Both the position numbers and the translations under genes were made by a program. A DNA stretch of 64,000 bases from Geodermatophilus africanus (GTDB taxonomy: Bacteria; Actinomycetota; Actinomycetes; Mycobacteriales; Geodermatophilaceae): NCBI RefSeq assembly GCF_900107105.1, contig NZ_FNOT01000002.1, positions 1 to 64,000 on the forward strand, in the 5' to 3' direction. The notes under the pieces are model-generated. The model had not been told where the DNA came from and ran no database searches. It saw only the letters and a program-made list of their open reading frames with translations. Positions within the stretch are counted from its first letter, which is position 1, and every line of letters starts with the position of its first letter. Below, in pieces: positions 63,438 through 64,000 of the stretch.

Positions 63438-64000
63438 ATGATCGCCGCCCTCGGCTTCGCCGCGGCCACCCTGAGCATCACCGTCGTCTGGCCCCAGGTC
63501 TGGCTCTCCTGCCGGCACGGCCGCACCCGTGGACTCTCCCCGACCGGCAGCTGGCTCGCCGTCGGGCTCGACCGCTGCTGGTTCACCTTCGGCCTGCTCG
63601 TCGGCGACGGGCCGCAGATCGCCACCCACGCCGTCGTCGGCGCCGGCAACACCGCCGTCCTGGCCGCCCTGCTGCGCGCCCAGCCACAGCTGCGCTCGCC
63701 CGAGGTCCTGCAGCGCACCGCCGCCGGGGCCGCCGTCCTGGCCGCGCTCGCCGCGGGCAGCGTCGTCGCCGTCGTCCTCGGTGCGGCGACGGCCGGGGTC
63801 GCGGCCCTGCTGAGCGCGGCCGTCACCCTGGTCGGCGTCGTCGCCGCGCTGCCCCAGCTCCTCGGCATCCTCCTCGGCCGGACCCGGGACCTGTCCGCGA
63901 TGTCGCCGGCGCGCTGGTACCTCGGTGCCGGCTCGTGCGCCTCCTGGACCGGCTACGGCCTGCTGCTCGGCCAGCCGGCGGTGTGGCTGTCGGCGGGCTC
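63438..64000 (+). CDS. PQ-loop domain membrane protein, partial
   Basis: From ATG 63438 the frame runs out of the window after 187 codons. The protein is multi-span, with a PQ-loop signature Val-Val-Trp-Pro-Gln-Val-Trp (about 16-22) followed by Thr-Arg-Gly-Leu-Ser-Pro-Thr-Gly-Ser-Trp-Leu-Ala. A second one is Val-Ala-Ala-Leu-Pro-Gln-Leu-Leu (about 134-141) with Asp-Leu-Ser-Ala-Met-Ser-Pro-Ala-Arg-Trp-Tyr-Leu. Two PQ-loop repeats place it with the PQ-loop/SemiSWEET transporters. Substrate unknown. The ribosome site is weak and the 3' end is not in the window. Confidence 0.75.
   Translation, partial: MIAALGFAAATLSITVVWPQVWLSCRHGRTRGLSPTGSWLAVGLDRCWFTFGLLVGDGPQIATHAVVGAGNTAVLAALLRAQPQLRSPEVLQRTAAGAAVLAALAAGSVVAVVLGAATAGVAALLSAAVTLVGVVAALPQLLGILLGRTRDLSAMSPARWYLGAGSCASWTGYGLLLGQPAVWLSAG

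Overview
The window comes from a high-GC actinobacterium. Evidence: almost every gene has C or G in third codon positions, GTG starts are very common, and the gene orders are actinobacterial (miaB / DUF349 / Rv2728c-like / miaA / dapF / hflX; DUF3046-recA-recX; lexA divergent from a LysM gene, then nrdR-nrdJ; rimO-pgsA-clgR; LpqY-SugABC). Dispersed GC-rich hairpins at gene ends and the overall gene set fit Geodermatophilaceae (Blastococcus/Modestobacter/Geodermatophilus-like). That placement is inference; no alignment was run.

Layout. 1-330: 3' end of 23S rRNA, 5S rRNA and a perfect hairpin terminator closing an rRNA operon. 364-4754: DUF2461 and GNAT genes, a YcaQ/AlkX-type DNA glycosylase, a DUF1232 protein, then thyA-folA. 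4764-7371: dapA and ribonuclease J. 7462-8645: an ECF sigma factor with its zinc-finger anti-sigma factor. 8838-14213: ftsK, rimO, pgsA and the stress regulator clgR. 14435-23557: a sugar module made of a DUF4032 kinase-like protein, an LpqY-SugABC-type ABC importer, a GH13 alpha-glucosidase and, on the other strand, a PfkB kinase. 23707-30956: pspA, a Nei2-type glycosylase, a membrane-anchored monooxygenase-like protein and the giant helicase lhr. 31044-35732: acyl-CoA dehydrogenase, an MFS transporter, a tiny membrane protein, DUF3046, recA and recX. 35863-41501: ctaD, a small unknown gene and a glutamate-type gluABCD importer. 41624-49373: the tRNA-modification/lysine block (miaB, DUF349, Rv2728c-like, miaA, dapF, hflX). 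49432-57824: PAP2 phosphatase, a secreted protein, lexA with a divergent SOS-controlled LysM gene, an orphan protein, nrdR and B12-dependent nrdJ. 58010-64000: accessory DNA with decayed gene fragments, a double alpha/beta-hydrolase (epoxide hydrolase) fusion, an MFS transporter and a PQ-loop protein cut by the window end.

How the parts work together. DNA damage and nucleotide supply dominate: LexA boxes stand before recA, lexA and the LysM division-inhibitor-like gene, and a pair of NrdR boxes stands before nrdR-nrdJ. ThyA and FolA form the dTMP pair. A ClgR box stands before clgR, and ClgR ends in Leu-Ala-Ala, like a ClpP degradation tag. At least ten genes show an actinobacterial -10 hexamer (TAnnnT) exactly 6-7 bases before the start codon, the arrangement expected for leaderless mRNAs. 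This also supports several start choices and two very small genes.

Most of the window is housekeeping. The less ordinary signals are a family of hairpin repeats at gene 3' ends, a 40-bp bidirectional leaderless promoter, a 26-codon open frame linking miaA and dapF by overlaps at both ends, a 35-residue membrane protein, a 60-bp in-frame minisatellite, the double hydrolase fusion and the mosaic pseudogene region. I did not see a clear unknown multi-gene defence or biosynthetic system.
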